From Nostoc sp. PCC 7107 (lineage in GTDB: Bacteria; Cyanobacteriota; Cyanobacteriia; Cyanobacteriales; Nostocaceae): a stretch of 64,000 nt of DNA. The notes beneath the pieces are model-generated. The model ran no database searches. It was given only the letters and a program-made list of their open reading frames with translations, and was not told the origin of the DNA. Position numbers and translations under genes: made by a program. The stretch is taken from positions 2,808,501 to 2,872,500 of the forward strand of contig NC_019676.1 in the NCBI RefSeq assembly GCF_000316625.1, given 5' to 3'. Shown here piece after piece: positions 35,010 through 43,774 of the stretch; the first letter of the stretch is position 1, and every line of letters starts with the position of its first letter.

Positions 35010-35042
35010 ATTTGTACTGAATTCTGGATACTGGATACTTTT

Positions 35043-36671
35043 TCAAGATTCCACTGATGATTGACCATAAAGTACCGGGGCGATCGCGCTTAATTTTAAA
35101 TCTGGATGGTCTTCTTGTAACTGATGGCAATTCCACTCATTGCGGAATAGCAGCACTGGTCGATCCATACTGTCTTTGACTGTGGTGGTGTTGAATAAAC
35201 GTCCCACCTTATTCAAAGCTTCCCACCCACCGGCTACCCAACGGGCGACGCTGTAGGGTAATACATCGAGAATTGTTTCTACACCATACTCATTTTGTAG
35301 GCGAAACTGCACCACTTCAAATTGCAACTGACCCACCGCGGCCAAAATTGGGTCGCGTTTGGCTTCATCAGTTGAGTACATAATCTGCACAGCACCTTCT
35401 TCGCGCAATTCCGAAATACCTTTTTGAAATTGCTTAAACTTTGAGGGGTTGGGGTTTCTCAGGGTAGCAAACAGTTCTGGTGAAAAATAGGGAATCCCCT
35501 CATATTCCAGCTTCTGCCCTGTATAAATGGTATCGCCGATCGCAAACACGCCAGGGTTGTTTAACCCGATGACATCACCTGGATATGCTGTATCAATCGA
35601 TTCCCGTTCTTGAGCAAAAAGTTTTTGCGGACGAGATAAACGCACAACTTTGCCTGTGCGGGCGTGATTGACTGTCATATCTTTTTCAAATCTGCCAGTG
35701 CAGACCCGGACAAAAGCGATGCGATCGCGGTGTTTTGGATCCATATTGGCTTGCAACTTGAACACAAAACCGGAAAATTCCGGATAGGTGGGGGGAACTT
35801 CACCAACGCTGCTGTTGTGAACACCTGGTTTTAAGGCACAGTCAAGGAAAGACTTGAGGAATAACTCTACGCCAAAGTTGGTCATGGCGCTACCAAAGAA
35901 CACCGGAGTCATTTTGCCTTGATGCACTAATTCCAAATCTAGTTCCGGGCCGACCCCGTCTAAAAGTTCCAGATCATTTTTGAGTTGGTAGTACAATTCT
36001 GGTTCTAGTAGTTGTTCAATTGTGGCATCACCCAAGTCAACAACAGTATCTAGGGCTTCTTTACTACCGTGGGCGCTACGTTCAAACAAGTGAATTTGTT
36101 GTTGCTGACGATCAAAAACACCCTTAAAGCGATCGCCCATCCCAATTGGCCAATTCACTGCATAAGTCTGCAACCCTAGTTCCTGTTCAATTTCATCTAA
36201 CAGTTCTAAAGGTTCTCTACCCGGACGGTCGAGTTTATTTACAAAGGTGAAAATTGGCAAACCCCGCAATTTGCATACTTCAAATAATTTGCGGGTTTGG
36301 GGTTCCAAACCTTTCGCCACATCTATTAACATCACCGCATTATCGGCGGCGGCAAGAGTGCGGTAAGTATCTTCACTAAAATCTTGGTGTCCGGGGGTGT
36401 CTAATAAGTTAATCTGACAATTACGGTATTCAAACTGTAAGACGGTGGAGGTAATGGAAATACCCCGTTGTTGTTCCATCGCCATCCAGTCGGAAGTAGC
36501 CTTGCGCTGCGCCCGTCTCGCTTTTACCGCACCAGCTTCATGAATCGCACCTCCGTACAGCAGCAATTTTTCTGTCAGTGTCGTTTTACCCGCGTCAGGG
36601 TGCGAAATAATCGCAAAATTGCGTCGCAGTTCTACTGCTTGATGGAGTTCTGATTGAATTTCCGTTGACAT
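35043..36671 (-). CDS. prfC: Peptide chain release factor 3
   Basis: A 542-residue RF3, the GTPase that recycles RF1 and RF2 from the ribosome after termination. The G domain has [15 protein letters not shown] (G1), the switch region [27 protein letters not shown] (G3) and FVNKLDR (G4). The following RF3-specific domains include [15 protein letters not shown] and [20 protein letters not shown]. Length is normal for RF3 and distinguishes it from EF-G. ATG at 36671. It is monocistronic by spacing, with repeat-filled gaps on its 3' side. Confidence 0.95.
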   Translation of the reverse strand: MSTEIQSELHQAVELRRNFAIISHPDAGKTTLTEKLLLYGGAIHEAGAVKARRAQRKATSDWMAMEQQRGISITSTVLQFEYRNCQINLLDTPGHQDFSEDTYRTLAAADNAVMLIDVAKGLEPQTRKLFEVCKLRGLPIFTFVNKLDRPGREPLELLDEIEQELGLQTYAVNWPIGMGDRFKGVFDRQQQQIHLFERSAHGSKEALDTVVDLGDATIEQLLEPELYYQLKNDLELLDGVGPELDLELVHQGKMTPVFFGSAMTNFGVELFLKSFLDCALKPGVHNSSVGEVPPTYPEFSGFVFKLQANMDPKHRDRIAFVRVCTGRFEKDMTVNHARTGKVVRLSRPQKLFAQERESIDTAYPGDVIGLNNPGVFAIGDTIYTGQKLEYEGIPYFSPELFATLRNPNPSKFKQFQKGISELREEGAVQIMYSTDEAKRDPILAAVGQLQFEVVQFRLQNEYGVETILDVLPYSVARWVAGGWEALNKVGRLFNTTTVKDSMDRPVLLFRNEWNCHQLQEDHPDLKLSAIAPVLYGQSSVES

Positions 36672-36835
36672 AATTGACCTAAATGTACAGCTGACCTTGT
36701 TACTTTACTTAACTTAATTTTTCTCTACTTTAGTAAGTCTTTTAATCTTAAAACAACGAGGCTCGTGATAGGGTCAACAATAGTGCTGAGTGCTGATGAT
36801 AAAGTTCTGCCCCTACCCCCTCAAAGGAGAAATGT

Positions 36836-37177
36836 ATGTACGACCCAGACAAGCGAAAGCTGTTATCTGCCTTATGTCATGGAGCAATTTTTTTCAGTAC
36901 GACTTTTGTGTCAGTTGGGATACCGATCGCGATGCTGTTTATTGCTAATGATCCGGTAGTGCTAGAAAATGCCAAAGAATCTATTAATTTTCACTTTAAT
37001 GTTTGGATTTATGGAATTATTATTACATCATTCATCTGGCTCACTTTTGGTTTGTTATTTCCCCTAATTGGTATCGGCTATTTGCTGCATTGGGGATTAA
37101 CAATTTGGGCGATCGCCAGTGTTTTTACCGATCCAGACCAACCCTTCCGCTATCCCTTCATTTTCCGTGTTCTATAA
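36836..37177 (+). CDS. DUF4870 family (Tic20-like) small membrane protein
   Basis: A 113-residue protein with three membrane helices (about 12-35, 55-80 and 84-102) and the DUF4870 start DPDKRKLLSALCHGAIFFS. The conserved ESINFHFN stretch lies between helices 1 and 2. Members are small membrane proteins of unknown role, distantly like Tic20. AAGGAG lies 10 bases before the ATG. It is divergent from prfC. Confidence 0.85.
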   Translation: MYDPDKRKLLSALCHGAIFFSTTFVSVGIPIAMLFIANDPVVLENAKESINFHFNVWIYGIIITSFIWLTFGLLFPLIGIGYLLHWGLTIWAIASVFTDPDQPFRYPFIFRVL

Positions 37178-37527
37178 TCCTCTGCCTTCAGAATCAAAAA
37201 TTAACATCTTTTTTCCCAAACTATTAGCTAGATACAAGGTTGGGTTAGATGATCGCGCAACTCAACAAAGTCTTGATGATGTTGAGTTACCCTGCGGAGT
37301 GCGTCTACGTTTCTCAATCCAACCTGCGCCACTCGTGAACGAGTTTCCAATACTCGTGCGTGATATCATGTTCGGTAAATTACTTGTGATATGTCATTGC
37401 GAGTGGAACGAAGTGGAACGACGCAATCGCCAAGTCTTTGCGATTACTTCACTTCGCGATCGCTCCGTACCCTTCGGGAAGCAAGCTACGTAATGACTTT
37501 ATGTAATTAATTATGTTTAACTACTGA
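37178..37527. repeat. Intergenic region with a dispersed GTCATTGCGAG-type repeat
   Basis: A gap of 350 bases between convergent genes. At about 37395-37500 a dispersed repeat begins GTCATTGCGAG and ends CTACGTAATGAC, with inner inverted parts (GAACGAAGTGGAACGA, TTGCGATTACTTCAC). Such MITE-like elements of about 100 bases are common in Nostocales. A related CTTCGCTTAACG-rich element occurs at 7080-7205. The ORFs here are chance. Confidence 0.6.
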
Positions 37528-40500
37528 TTACGACCTTGGCCGTAACAACTGCACGAAGGTATCGCTCACAGTATGATCCTTCGTATCAGCCGCGTATTGA
37601 ATTAACTTTTCCCGCAGTTCCTTCGCCGCATCTAAAGGTAATAGCGTCGCCAGCAAAAAGTATACACCACGAAAACGCGGGTCGCCTATATGGTCGATGA
37701 GATGTTTTTCCGCGTCGTCACCCTCACCGAGAAAGTTCTGCACTAAGAAAAATTCCATAATTTTATCGTGGCGGAAGTACCATTCCTTTTTCGCTGCGCC
37801 TTCTTCGTTTTGCCATTGACGGCTGACGACCATTTTATACTTCTCATCTTCCAAAGACTGTAAAACTTGATGAAATTCTGCCGCAGGTAGCGCCTGTTCA
37901 TCATCCAGCCGCATTTGATAAACCGCATCGGAGAATTTTTTTAATGGAAATTCTTGCTTCCACTCTTGCAAATACTCCGCCGCCATCAATTTATATTGCT
38001 GTTGTTGCAGGTGAAATAAGTTAGGAGACTCACCTTGAGATAACATCAAAGCCACTAGTGATAAATCCATCGGGTTAGAGAGAATTCTTTGATTAGCGGC
38101 TAACTCCTCCGGTGGTTGTTGCTGGCTGAGAGTTTGAGTTAAATAACTTGTGCAGGCTTGTTTGTAATTATCACCTTGAATGTTGGCATCTTTGGGTAGT
38201 TGTGGCTGACGGGAAAGTAAAAATTGCTGAATCTGTGCTAACTCCAGGGGTTGTAATTTATATATCTTGGCGGTGGAAGGTGGTATCCACTCTAGGGGTT
38301 GGGTAGCCATGATGATGTTACCCCGGAAATAGCTTTCGACAAACTGGCAGATTTTCGCCCTGGTGTCGGCTGTGACTTCGTTCAGCCCGTCGATACAGAT
38401 ATCTAACGCGCCACTGTAAATCAAATTCTTGAGAAAATCAGCGTCTTGTGCTTGTCCGTGCAGCTTGGCTTGAATCGCTTCAATTACCCCATTGTCGCAC
38501 TTGCGGGCGGGGAGATAAACGACAATGCGGGGTGAGGTTTTGACTAAATACCGCAGAAACATCGACTTACCCAACCCGGAATCACCTTCCAGAACGATTT
38601 GCCCGGTGATGCTGGGTAGAACTTGGTTAATCGCTTGGGGTTTCTCTGCGCCGGGAACTTTTACAAGAGATTCTGGGAAGTAAGCTTCCGGGTGAAAATT
38701 ATCTAACCCAGCATCGGCTAACAGCGAAGGCTTGAACGGTTCAAATAATTTGCGGCGGAAAAACGGAATCCAGGTGAGGAGAAAGCCGACGTAACCCACG
38801 CCTAAGATGCGGCGCACCCAAGGATTCCAGAAAAAGATGGCTTGCACTTGGGGAAATTTGGGATAAGCGAAGATGAGCGCCAGCCAAACCAGAGCATGAG
38901 AGATGATAGTAAGTCTGGCGTTGATAAACCACTGCCAACCTTTGAGGCTAACTATGACTGATTGCAGTGAATCCGCTTCGTTGAATCCGGCTTTTTTGAG
39001 GTTGTTGTAATGAGTTTCTAAGATGACAATATCTTGTGGTTGCCAAGAGATTTTTCTGGCGACGACAGCGATTTGTTTGGCTAAGTCTTGTTGTAATCGT
39101 GTGAAATCTTTGCTCGGTTCCCAGGCTTGGGCGAAAATTTGGAGAGTTTTCACACCTTGCTCATGGGTTAAGGAAGTGGGAATTGTTTTAGTTTCAGGAA
39201 AACCCAGCCATGTCAGCAGTGTTTTGACTTCCTCAGTGCCACCACCAAGGAAATAGGTTAAAAATCGCCACTGTGCAATTTGTAATTGACCATCGTAATA
39301 AACATTATCTAAAATTACAACAATATTATTCAGCTTGAGTTGTTCTATTTTTCCCAACGCCACTGCTGCGCCGTAACCAACACCATTGTCAACAGATTTA
39401 TCCTTGAGGATGTCGAGGATGTCTTTGACATAAGGTTGAGCAGCATCGCCCAAATTTCCCAACGCCTCTGCGGCACTACCACGAACATTATTGTCAAGAG
39501 ATTTATCCTTGAAGAAGTCGAGGATGTCTTTGACGTAGGGTTTGGCAGCATCGCCCAGATTTCCCAACGCCTTTGCTGCACTACCACGAACATAACTGTT
39601 AACAGATTTATCCTTGAGGATGTCAGCGATGTCTTTGACATAAGGTTGAGCAGCATCGCCCAAATTTCCCAACGCCTCTGCTGCATAGTAACGAACATCA
39701 TTGTCAACAGATTTATCCTTGAGGATGTCGAGGATGTCTTTGACATAAGGTTGAGCAGCATCGCCCAAATTTCCTAACGCCACTGCTGCACTACCACGAA
39801 CATAAATGTTAACAGATTTATCCTTGAGGATGTCAGCGATGTCTTTGACATAAGGTTGAGCAACATCGCCCAGATTTCCCAACGCCTCTGCGGCACTACG
39901 ACGAACATTATTGTCAAGAGATTTATCCTTGAAGAAGTCGAGGATGTCTTTGACGTAGGGTTTGGCAGCATCCCCCAGATTTCCCAACGCCTTTGCTGCA
40001 TTACCGCGAACATAACTGTTAACAGATTTATCCTTGAGGATGTCAACGATGTCTTTGACATAAGGTTGAGCAGCATCGCCCAAATTTCCCAACGCCTCTG
40101 CTGCATAGTAACGAACATTATTGTCAACAGATTTATCCTTGAGGATATCAGCGATGTCTTTGACATAAGGTTGAACAGCATCGCCCAAATTTCCCAACGC
40201 CTCTGCTGCATAGTAACGAACATAAATGTTAACAGATTTATCCTTGAAGAAGTTGAGGATGTCTTTGACATAAGGTTTGGCAGCATCCCCTAGATTTCCC
40301 AACGCCTTTGCTGCACTACCACGAACAGAACTGTTAACAGATTTATCCTTGAGGATATCAGCGATGTCTTTGACATAAGGTTGAGCAGCATCGCCCAGAG
40401 TTCCCAATGCCTCTGCTGCACCGGCACGAACAGAATTGTCAACAGATTTATCCTTGAGGATTTTGGCAGTTTTGAGTGCAATATCCTCTGGTTTGTCAAA

Positions 40501-40731
40501 CACCAATCTCAAATTTTGCAAATCATATTCATTGAGCTTGTCAAAAGCGAGTTTCTTCACATTGTCATATCCATCATCCAGGGCGGCGACTATACCGTTA
40601 ATCTGCCACGCTTCTGGTTTGGGCTTGGGCTTTTCTTTGGCGCTCACCCAAGGTAAACACAGCAAAAGTGTCAGCAGCAGGGTAAGCAGAAAGAGGAAAA
40701 GGGGCGATTTTCTTTTAATATACGTATACAT
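37528..40731 (-). CDS. Membrane-anchored HEAT-repeat and NACHT-type NTPase protein
   Basis: A 1067-residue protein from ATG 40731; a GTG at 40785 would add 18 residues encoded by repeat-like DNA. Numbering here is from that GTG. An N-terminal signal or anchor (28-49, ending WVSA) precedes ten near-identical 35-residue HEAT-like repeats (126-475, ALGNLGDAAQPYVKDI). A divergent helical part leads to two hydrophobic segments (about 624-642 and 660-676). A STAND/NACHT NTPase follows: Walker A GDSGLGKS (734-741), Walker B ALDICIDGLNEV (793-804) and a sensor-like IIMATQPLEW. The C-terminus is helical (YFRHDKIMEFFLVQNFL). It looks like an NLR-style sensor; the trigger and effector are unknown. Confidence 0.82.
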   Translation of the reverse strand: MYTYIKRKSPLFLFLLTLLLTLLLCLPWVSAKEKPKPKPEAWQINGIVAALDDGYDNVKKLAFDKLNEYDLQNLRLVFDKPEDIALKTAKILKDKSVDNSVRAGAAEALGTLGDAAQPYVKDIADILKDKSVNSSVRGSAAKALGNLGDAAKPYVKDILNFFKDKSVNIYVRYYAAEALGNLGDAVQPYVKDIADILKDKSVDNNVRYYAAEALGNLGDAAQPYVKDIVDILKDKSVNSYVRGNAAKALGNLGDAAKPYVKDILDFFKDKSLDNNVRRSAAEALGNLGDVAQPYVKDIADILKDKSVNIYVRGSAAVALGNLGDAAQPYVKDILDILKDKSVDNDVRYYAAEALGNLGDAAQPYVKDIADILKDKSVNSYVRGSAAKALGNLGDAAKPYVKDILDFFKDKSLDNNVRGSAAEALGNLGDAAQPYVKDILDILKDKSVDNGVGYGAAVALGKIEQLKLNNIVVILDNVYYDGQLQIAQWRFLTYFLGGGTEEVKTLLTWLGFPETKTIPTSLTHEQGVKTLQIFAQAWEPSKDFTRLQQDLAKQIAVVARKISWQPQDIVILETHYNNLKKAGFNEADSLQSVIVSLKGWQWFINARLTIISHALVWLALIFAYPKFPQVQAIFFWNPWVRRILGVGYVGFLLTWIPFFRRKLFEPFKPSLLADAGLDNFHPEAYFPESLVKVPGAEKPQAINQVLPSITGQIVLEGDSGLGKSMFLRYLVKTSPRIVVYLPARKCDNGVIEAIQAKLHGQAQDADFLKNLIYSGALDICIDGLNEVTADTRAKICQFVESYFRGNIIMATQPLEWIPPSTAKIYKLQPLELAQIQQFLLSRQPQLPKDANIQGDNYKQACTSYLTQTLSQQQPPEELAANQRILSNPMDLSLVALMLSQGESPNLFHLQQQQYKLMAAEYLQEWKQEFPLKKFSDAVYQMRLDDEQALPAAEFHQVLQSLEDEKYKMVVSRQWQNEEGAAKKEWYFRHDKIMEFFLVQNFLGEGDDAEKHLIDHIGDPRFRGVYFLLATLLPLDAAKELREKLIQYAADTKDHTVSDTFVQLLRPRS
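39361..40410. repeat. Ten tandem 105-bp units encoding HEAT repeats
   Basis: Ten consecutive 105-base units, all in the reading frame of the HEAT/NACHT gene. They fall into two or three alternating subtypes: DIADILKDKSV, DILDFFKDKSL and DILDILKDKSV. Units of the same subtype are more alike than neighbours, pointing to duplication of multi-unit blocks. Long antisense ORFs over this stretch are by-products. Confidence 0.88.
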
Positions 40732-40932
40732 TTTTAATTCGTAATTCGTATGTGTAGGGTGTGTTAGGCGTAAGCCGTAACGCACCGCAAACTTTGTGGG
40801 TTTCCTATTAAAAATAACCGTCTGTAATGAACAATTTTTGTATTAAATAATGCTACTAATATTACTTTAATTCCACAGTATTTATCTGTGTAAAAACGGG
40901 TAAATTTTTCCTAAAAATCTTGGAAATAATAG

Positions 40933-40961
40933 TTGACAAGTATAAAATTATACCTTAGCAT
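40933..40961 (+). promoter_or_regulatory. Possible promoter of the HIP1-leader small gene
   Basis: TTGACA at 40933-40938 is followed after 17 bases by TAGCAT (40956-40961), a weak -10 box. It would start a transcript that includes the HIP1 hairpins upstream of the small gene at 41111. Confidence 0.35.
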
Positions 40962-40970
40962 ATAGGTATG

Positions 40971-41078
40971 AGAAAGGCGATCGCTCAATTCAACAAAGAA
41001 GAAAGCGATCGCCTTTCTCAAAACCCCCAAAAAGGATAAAAGCGATCGCTCCATTCCCGCAAAGAAAATAGCGATCGC
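40971..41078. repeat. Two HIP1-based inverted repeats in a gene leader
   Basis: Four HIP1 octamers (40977, 41005, 41042 and 41071) lie within about 100 bases. The first two form a perfect 15-bp inverted repeat, AGAAAGGCGATCGCT (40971-40985) with AGCGATCGCCTTTCT (41004-41018). The second pair forms a similar imperfect hairpin. They end 32 bases before the ATG of the gene at 41111. Confidence 0.8.
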
Positions 41079-41110
41079 CTTTATAACCCCCCGAAAGGAG
41101 CATAAACACC

Positions 41111-41389
41111 ATGTTCGCACAATTACTAAAATTTGCCCAATTCAAATTTGCCCAGTTCTTACGCGAAAATTTCAATTTTCCCGTTCGTCAGCAAGTTTCT
41201 GAACTCCCATTTGCCCACAGAGAACCAATTAAACATTTGCTAATTGGTTCACCCAAAGCCGTCACCAGCACAATTCACTATTTGCATGTGCTTGGCTACG
41301 CTAACGTCGGAGATTGGAGTCCACTGCTACCAACAGAGAAGTCCGGTGAGGTAATGAGTATTTTAACTCGGCAAATTTTGATCCAATAA
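41111..41389 (+). CDS. Small hypothetical protein
   Basis: A 92-residue soluble protein with GAAAGGAG 9-16 bases before the ATG. The central block EPIKHLLIGSPKAVTSTIHYLHVLGYA and DWSPLLPTEKSGEVMSILTR looks conserved in cyanobacteria, with a predicted helix then a beta-turn. Function unknown to me. The N-terminal FAQLLKFAQFKFAQF is a three-fold repeat. It is transcribed divergently from the HEAT/NACHT gene and is followed by a strong terminator, so it is a single-gene unit. Confidence 0.7.
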   Translation: MFAQLLKFAQFKFAQFLRENFNFPVRQQVSELPFAHREPIKHLLIGSPKAVTSTIHYLHVLGYANVGDWSPLLPTEKSGEVMSILTRQILIQ

Positions 41390-41396
41390 TTTAAAT

Positions 41397-41432
41397 TGAG
41401 AGACGTTGTAGTGCAACGTCTCTCACGTTATT
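41397..41432 (+). terminator. Intrinsic terminator after the small gene
   Basis: Arms TGAGAGACGTTG (41397-41408) and CAACGTCTCTCA (41414-41425) form a perfect 12-bp stem with a 5-base loop, followed by CGTTATTTT. It lies 7 bases after the stop codon. Confidence 0.78.
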
Positions 41433-41478
41433 TTAAAATCAAAATGATAGATTTAGTTCAAAAATAACGTAATAAAAA

Positions 41479-41699
41479 TGACACAAAAAACACAAATGGC
41501 TGCTATCATTGAGCGCGAAGGAAATGGCTATGTAGCATTATGTCCCGAATTAAATATAGCCAGCCGCCAAGATGACACAATTGAAGAACCACGAACTAAT
41601 TTAATCGAAGCATTGTAATTATTTTTTGAGACAGCATCACCTTCTGAAATCCAGGAAAGATTGCACACAGAAATGTTGATTACATTTGAAGTCAATTAA
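41479..41699 (+). pseudogene. Decayed hicB-type antitoxin gene
   Basis: Translation from the ATG at 41496 gives AAIIEREGNGYVALCPEL and TNLIEAL, then TAA (41616-41618), then in the same frame LFFETASPSEIQERLHTEML to the natural stop at 41697. HicB antitoxins have Glu at the interrupted position (EALELFFET), so a nonsense change is likely. An upstream MTQK start (41479) is in another frame, which suggests a one-base deletion in an A-run. No hicA partner follows. An intact hicBA pair lies at 43009-43450. Confidence 0.7.
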
Positions 41700-41932
41700 A
41701 AGGAAACATAAATCTCTGCGTAAGAATCAAAAATTAACATCTTTTTTCCAAAACTGTGAGCTAGATACAGTCCTACAAAGTTGTAGAATACAAAATTGCC
41801 CCACAGCTTTATCAAGAGTAGGGCAAAGGACAGTTAAGCACTGTTCGTAGTTTGTCTGACAAAAGTAGAGAAAAACTCTACTTTTGTGCCGCTTTGACTT
41901 GTGTCCATTACATCGTTTCCTTGCCAAAAATT

Positions 41933-42913
41933 ATGTTTCCCATACAACGTCCCCGTCGTTTGCGTAGCCACCCCCAACTGCGCCGGATGGTACGTGAAAC
42001 CATCCTCACCACCAACGATTTAATTTACCCACTGTTTGCCGTACCAGGCGAGGGAATTGCCAAGGAAGTTAAATCTATGCCGGGAGTCTACCAACTGTCG
42101 GTAGACAAAATTGTGGAAGAAGCCAAAGAAGTGTACGACTTAGGCATTCCCGCCATTATTTTATTTGGCATTCCCGAAGATAAAGATGTTGATGCTACTG
42201 GTGCTTGGCACAATTGCGGAATTGTCCAAAAAGCTGCTACTGCGGTAAAAACGGCAGTCCCAGACTTAATTGTCATTGTTGACACTTGCTTGTGTGAATA
42301 CACCAGTCACGGTCACTGTGGTTACTTGCAAGTGGGTGATTTAACAGGCAGAGTTCTCAACGACCCCACCCTAGAATTACTCAAGAAAACCGCTGTTTCT
42401 CAAGCCAAGGCTGGTGCAGATATCATTGCTCCTTCTGGGATGATGGATGGCTTTGTCCAAGCAATTCGGGCGGGATTAGATGAAGCAGGATTCCTAGATA
42501 TCCCCATTTTGTCTTACGCTGCTAAGTATGCTTCCGCTTACTATGGGCCATTCCGGGATGCAGCCGATTCTACACCCCAATTTGGTGATAGAAGAACTTA
42601 TCAAATGGATCCTGGCAATAGTCGGGAAGCCATTAAGGAAATTGAATTAGATATCGCCGAAGGTGCGGATATGCTCATGGTTAAGCCTGCTTTGGCTTAC
42701 ATGGATATTATCTGGCGGGTGAAGGAAGCGAGTAACTTACCTGTGGCAGCTTACAACGTTTCCGGTGAGTATTCCATGATTAAGGCTGCGGCTTTAAATG
42801 GCTGGATTGACGAAGAGCGTGTCGTTATGGAAACCTTAACTGGCTTTAAACGGGCTGGTGCAGACTTGATTTTAACTTACCATGCCAAAGATGCCGCTAG
42901 ATGGTTGCGGTAA
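41933..42913 (+). CDS. hemB: Delta-aminolevulinic acid dehydratase (porphobilinogen synthase)
   Basis: A 326-residue HemB that condenses two 5-aminolevulinates to porphobilinogen, feeding haem, chlorophyll and bilin synthesis. The two active-site lysines lie in [15 protein letters not shown] and [13 protein letters not shown]. The [14 protein letters not shown] segment has three Cys, the pattern of zinc-binding HemB. ATG 41933 begins the conserved [11 protein letters not shown]; the in-frame extension to 41852 shows no homology. It is a single gene flanked by a decayed hicB and an intact hicBA pair. Confidence 0.96.
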   Translation: MFPIQRPRRLRSHPQLRRMVRETILTTNDLIYPLFAVPGEGIAKEVKSMPGVYQLSVDKIVEEAKEVYDLGIPAIILFGIPEDKDVDATGAWHNCGIVQKAATAVKTAVPDLIVIVDTCLCEYTSHGHCGYLQVGDLTGRVLNDPTLELLKKTAVSQAKAGADIIAPSGMMDGFVQAIRAGLDEAGFLDIPILSYAAKYASAYYGPFRDAADSTPQFGDRRTYQMDPGNSREAIKEIELDIAEGADMLMVKPALAYMDIIWRVKEASNLPVAAYNVSGEYSMIKAAALNGWIDEERVVMETLTGFKRAGADLILTYHAKDAARWLR

Positions 42914-43008
42914 GTGCTTTTTGCTGAGTTATTTTTAAATCTCACGCAAAGGCGCAAAGTATTTTTTTGTGTTTTGGTGTTTAGGCGTGAGATTATTTTT
43001 TTTGGTAT

Positions 43009-43233
43009 TTAATCTTCATTCTCAATAGTTTCATCGTCAGAAGTACCAATAGCTTGTAGAACTTGTTTAACTATCTTAGGGTGCAGGACTTTTCCTGTAT
43101 GAAAGGGAATTACAACCCTTACTTCTTCTCGGAAATAAATTCTATGACTTCCTTTACTTCTAATTTGAACAAAGCCTGCTTCTAGTAAAAGTTTTTCAGC
43201 TTCTATTGCAGTAAGCCGAGGCTGTTTAGGCAA
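43009..43233 (-). CDS. hicA: HicA-type mRNA interferase toxin
   Basis: A 74-residue HicA toxin. It has the dsRBD-like HicA fold with AIEAEKLLLEAGFVQIRSKGSH, catalytic His in SKGSHRIYF, and VVIPFHTGKVLHPKIVKQVL. HicA cleaves mRNA and tmRNA when free. The acidic tail (TSDDETIENED) is unusual but follows the conserved domain. Its start overlaps the end of hicB by eight bases, the normal translational coupling of antitoxin-first hicBA operons. Confidence 0.9.
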   Translation of the reverse strand: MPKQPRLTAIEAEKLLLEAGFVQIRSKGSHRIYFREEVRVVIPFHTGKVLHPKIVKQVLQAIGTSDDETIENED

Positions 43234-43450
43234 CTTTAACCTCCAAAGTCATGGTTAATACTTCTTTGTTTTGCAGTGCTTGTTTTTCTGCATTAGATAA
43301 TGTTTCTATGTATAGTTCCACTGCTTCTTTGATGTTTTCTTGTACTTCTTCTAGTGAATTACCTTGAGATTGACAACCAGGAAGTTCAGGACAATAAGCA
43401 TAATATCCATATTCATCTTTTTCAATCACAATGCTGACTTTATAAGACAT
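43226..43450 (-). CDS. hicB: HicB-type antitoxin
   Basis: A 74-residue HicB antitoxin from ATG 43450 (TAAGG 9 bases upstream; a TTG two codons earlier is less likely). The partial RNase H-like fold is seen in VSIVIEKDEYGYYAYCPELPGC and LEEVQENIKEAVELYIETL. There is no C-terminal DNA-binding extension, so regulation of the operon may depend on another region. It neutralises the HicA encoded just downstream. Confidence 0.9.
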   Translation of the reverse strand: MSYKVSIVIEKDEYGYYAYCPELPGCQSQGNSLEEVQENIKEAVELYIETLSNAEKQALQNKEVLTMTLEVKVA

Positions 43451-43621
43451 ATCCAATTTACCTTATATTGAAATCAAGCGTAACTCCATAACTACTTATG
43501 ATATGTCGTTACAGCTATATCTAATATGTCGTTACAGCTACATCTGGTGAAATTCCTAGCTTGCTTTCAGCCGTCAGTGTTGAAATTTATCACGTCTTAA
43601 CACACATCTTGCACCTGACGA

Positions 43622-43745
43622 TTAAAATCGCAGCTACACGAACAAAGCCTGCCTTCGCAGGCTCAAAAACCTTGATTTTACGTTAGTCCGCGTAGGCGGA
43701 CTTCGTTTTTATAGCCGCGAATTCCATTCGTCGGGGCTAGGTGCA
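43622..43745 (-). repeat. Dispersed intergenic repeat with nested hairpins, copy 2
   Basis: This is an inverted copy of the repeat at 9832-9930. It shows AAGCCTGCCTTCGCAGGCT, AGTCCGCGTAGGCGGACT and a CGCGAATTCCATTCG module, with the shared AACCTTGATTT linker. Stems differ from copy 1 while pairing is kept. The rest of this gap (43451-43766) also holds a duplicated TATGTCGTTACAGCTA segment at 43501-43540. Confidence 0.65.
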
Positions 43746-43774
43746 AGATATGAGTTAAGGTTGTTTCTATAGGA

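Noticed and set aside
39340-40656. Several long antisense ORFs over the HEAT repeats (for example 145 codons on the + strand at 39340 and 39856).
   Set aside because: They mirror the 105-base repeat unit in other frames, lack ribosome sites, and give low-complexity repetitive peptides.
43451-43766. A possible tRNA-like structure in the hairpin-rich gap.
   Set aside because: Hairpins match the dispersed repeat copy at 9832-9930, and no T-loop consensus or acceptor stem is present.
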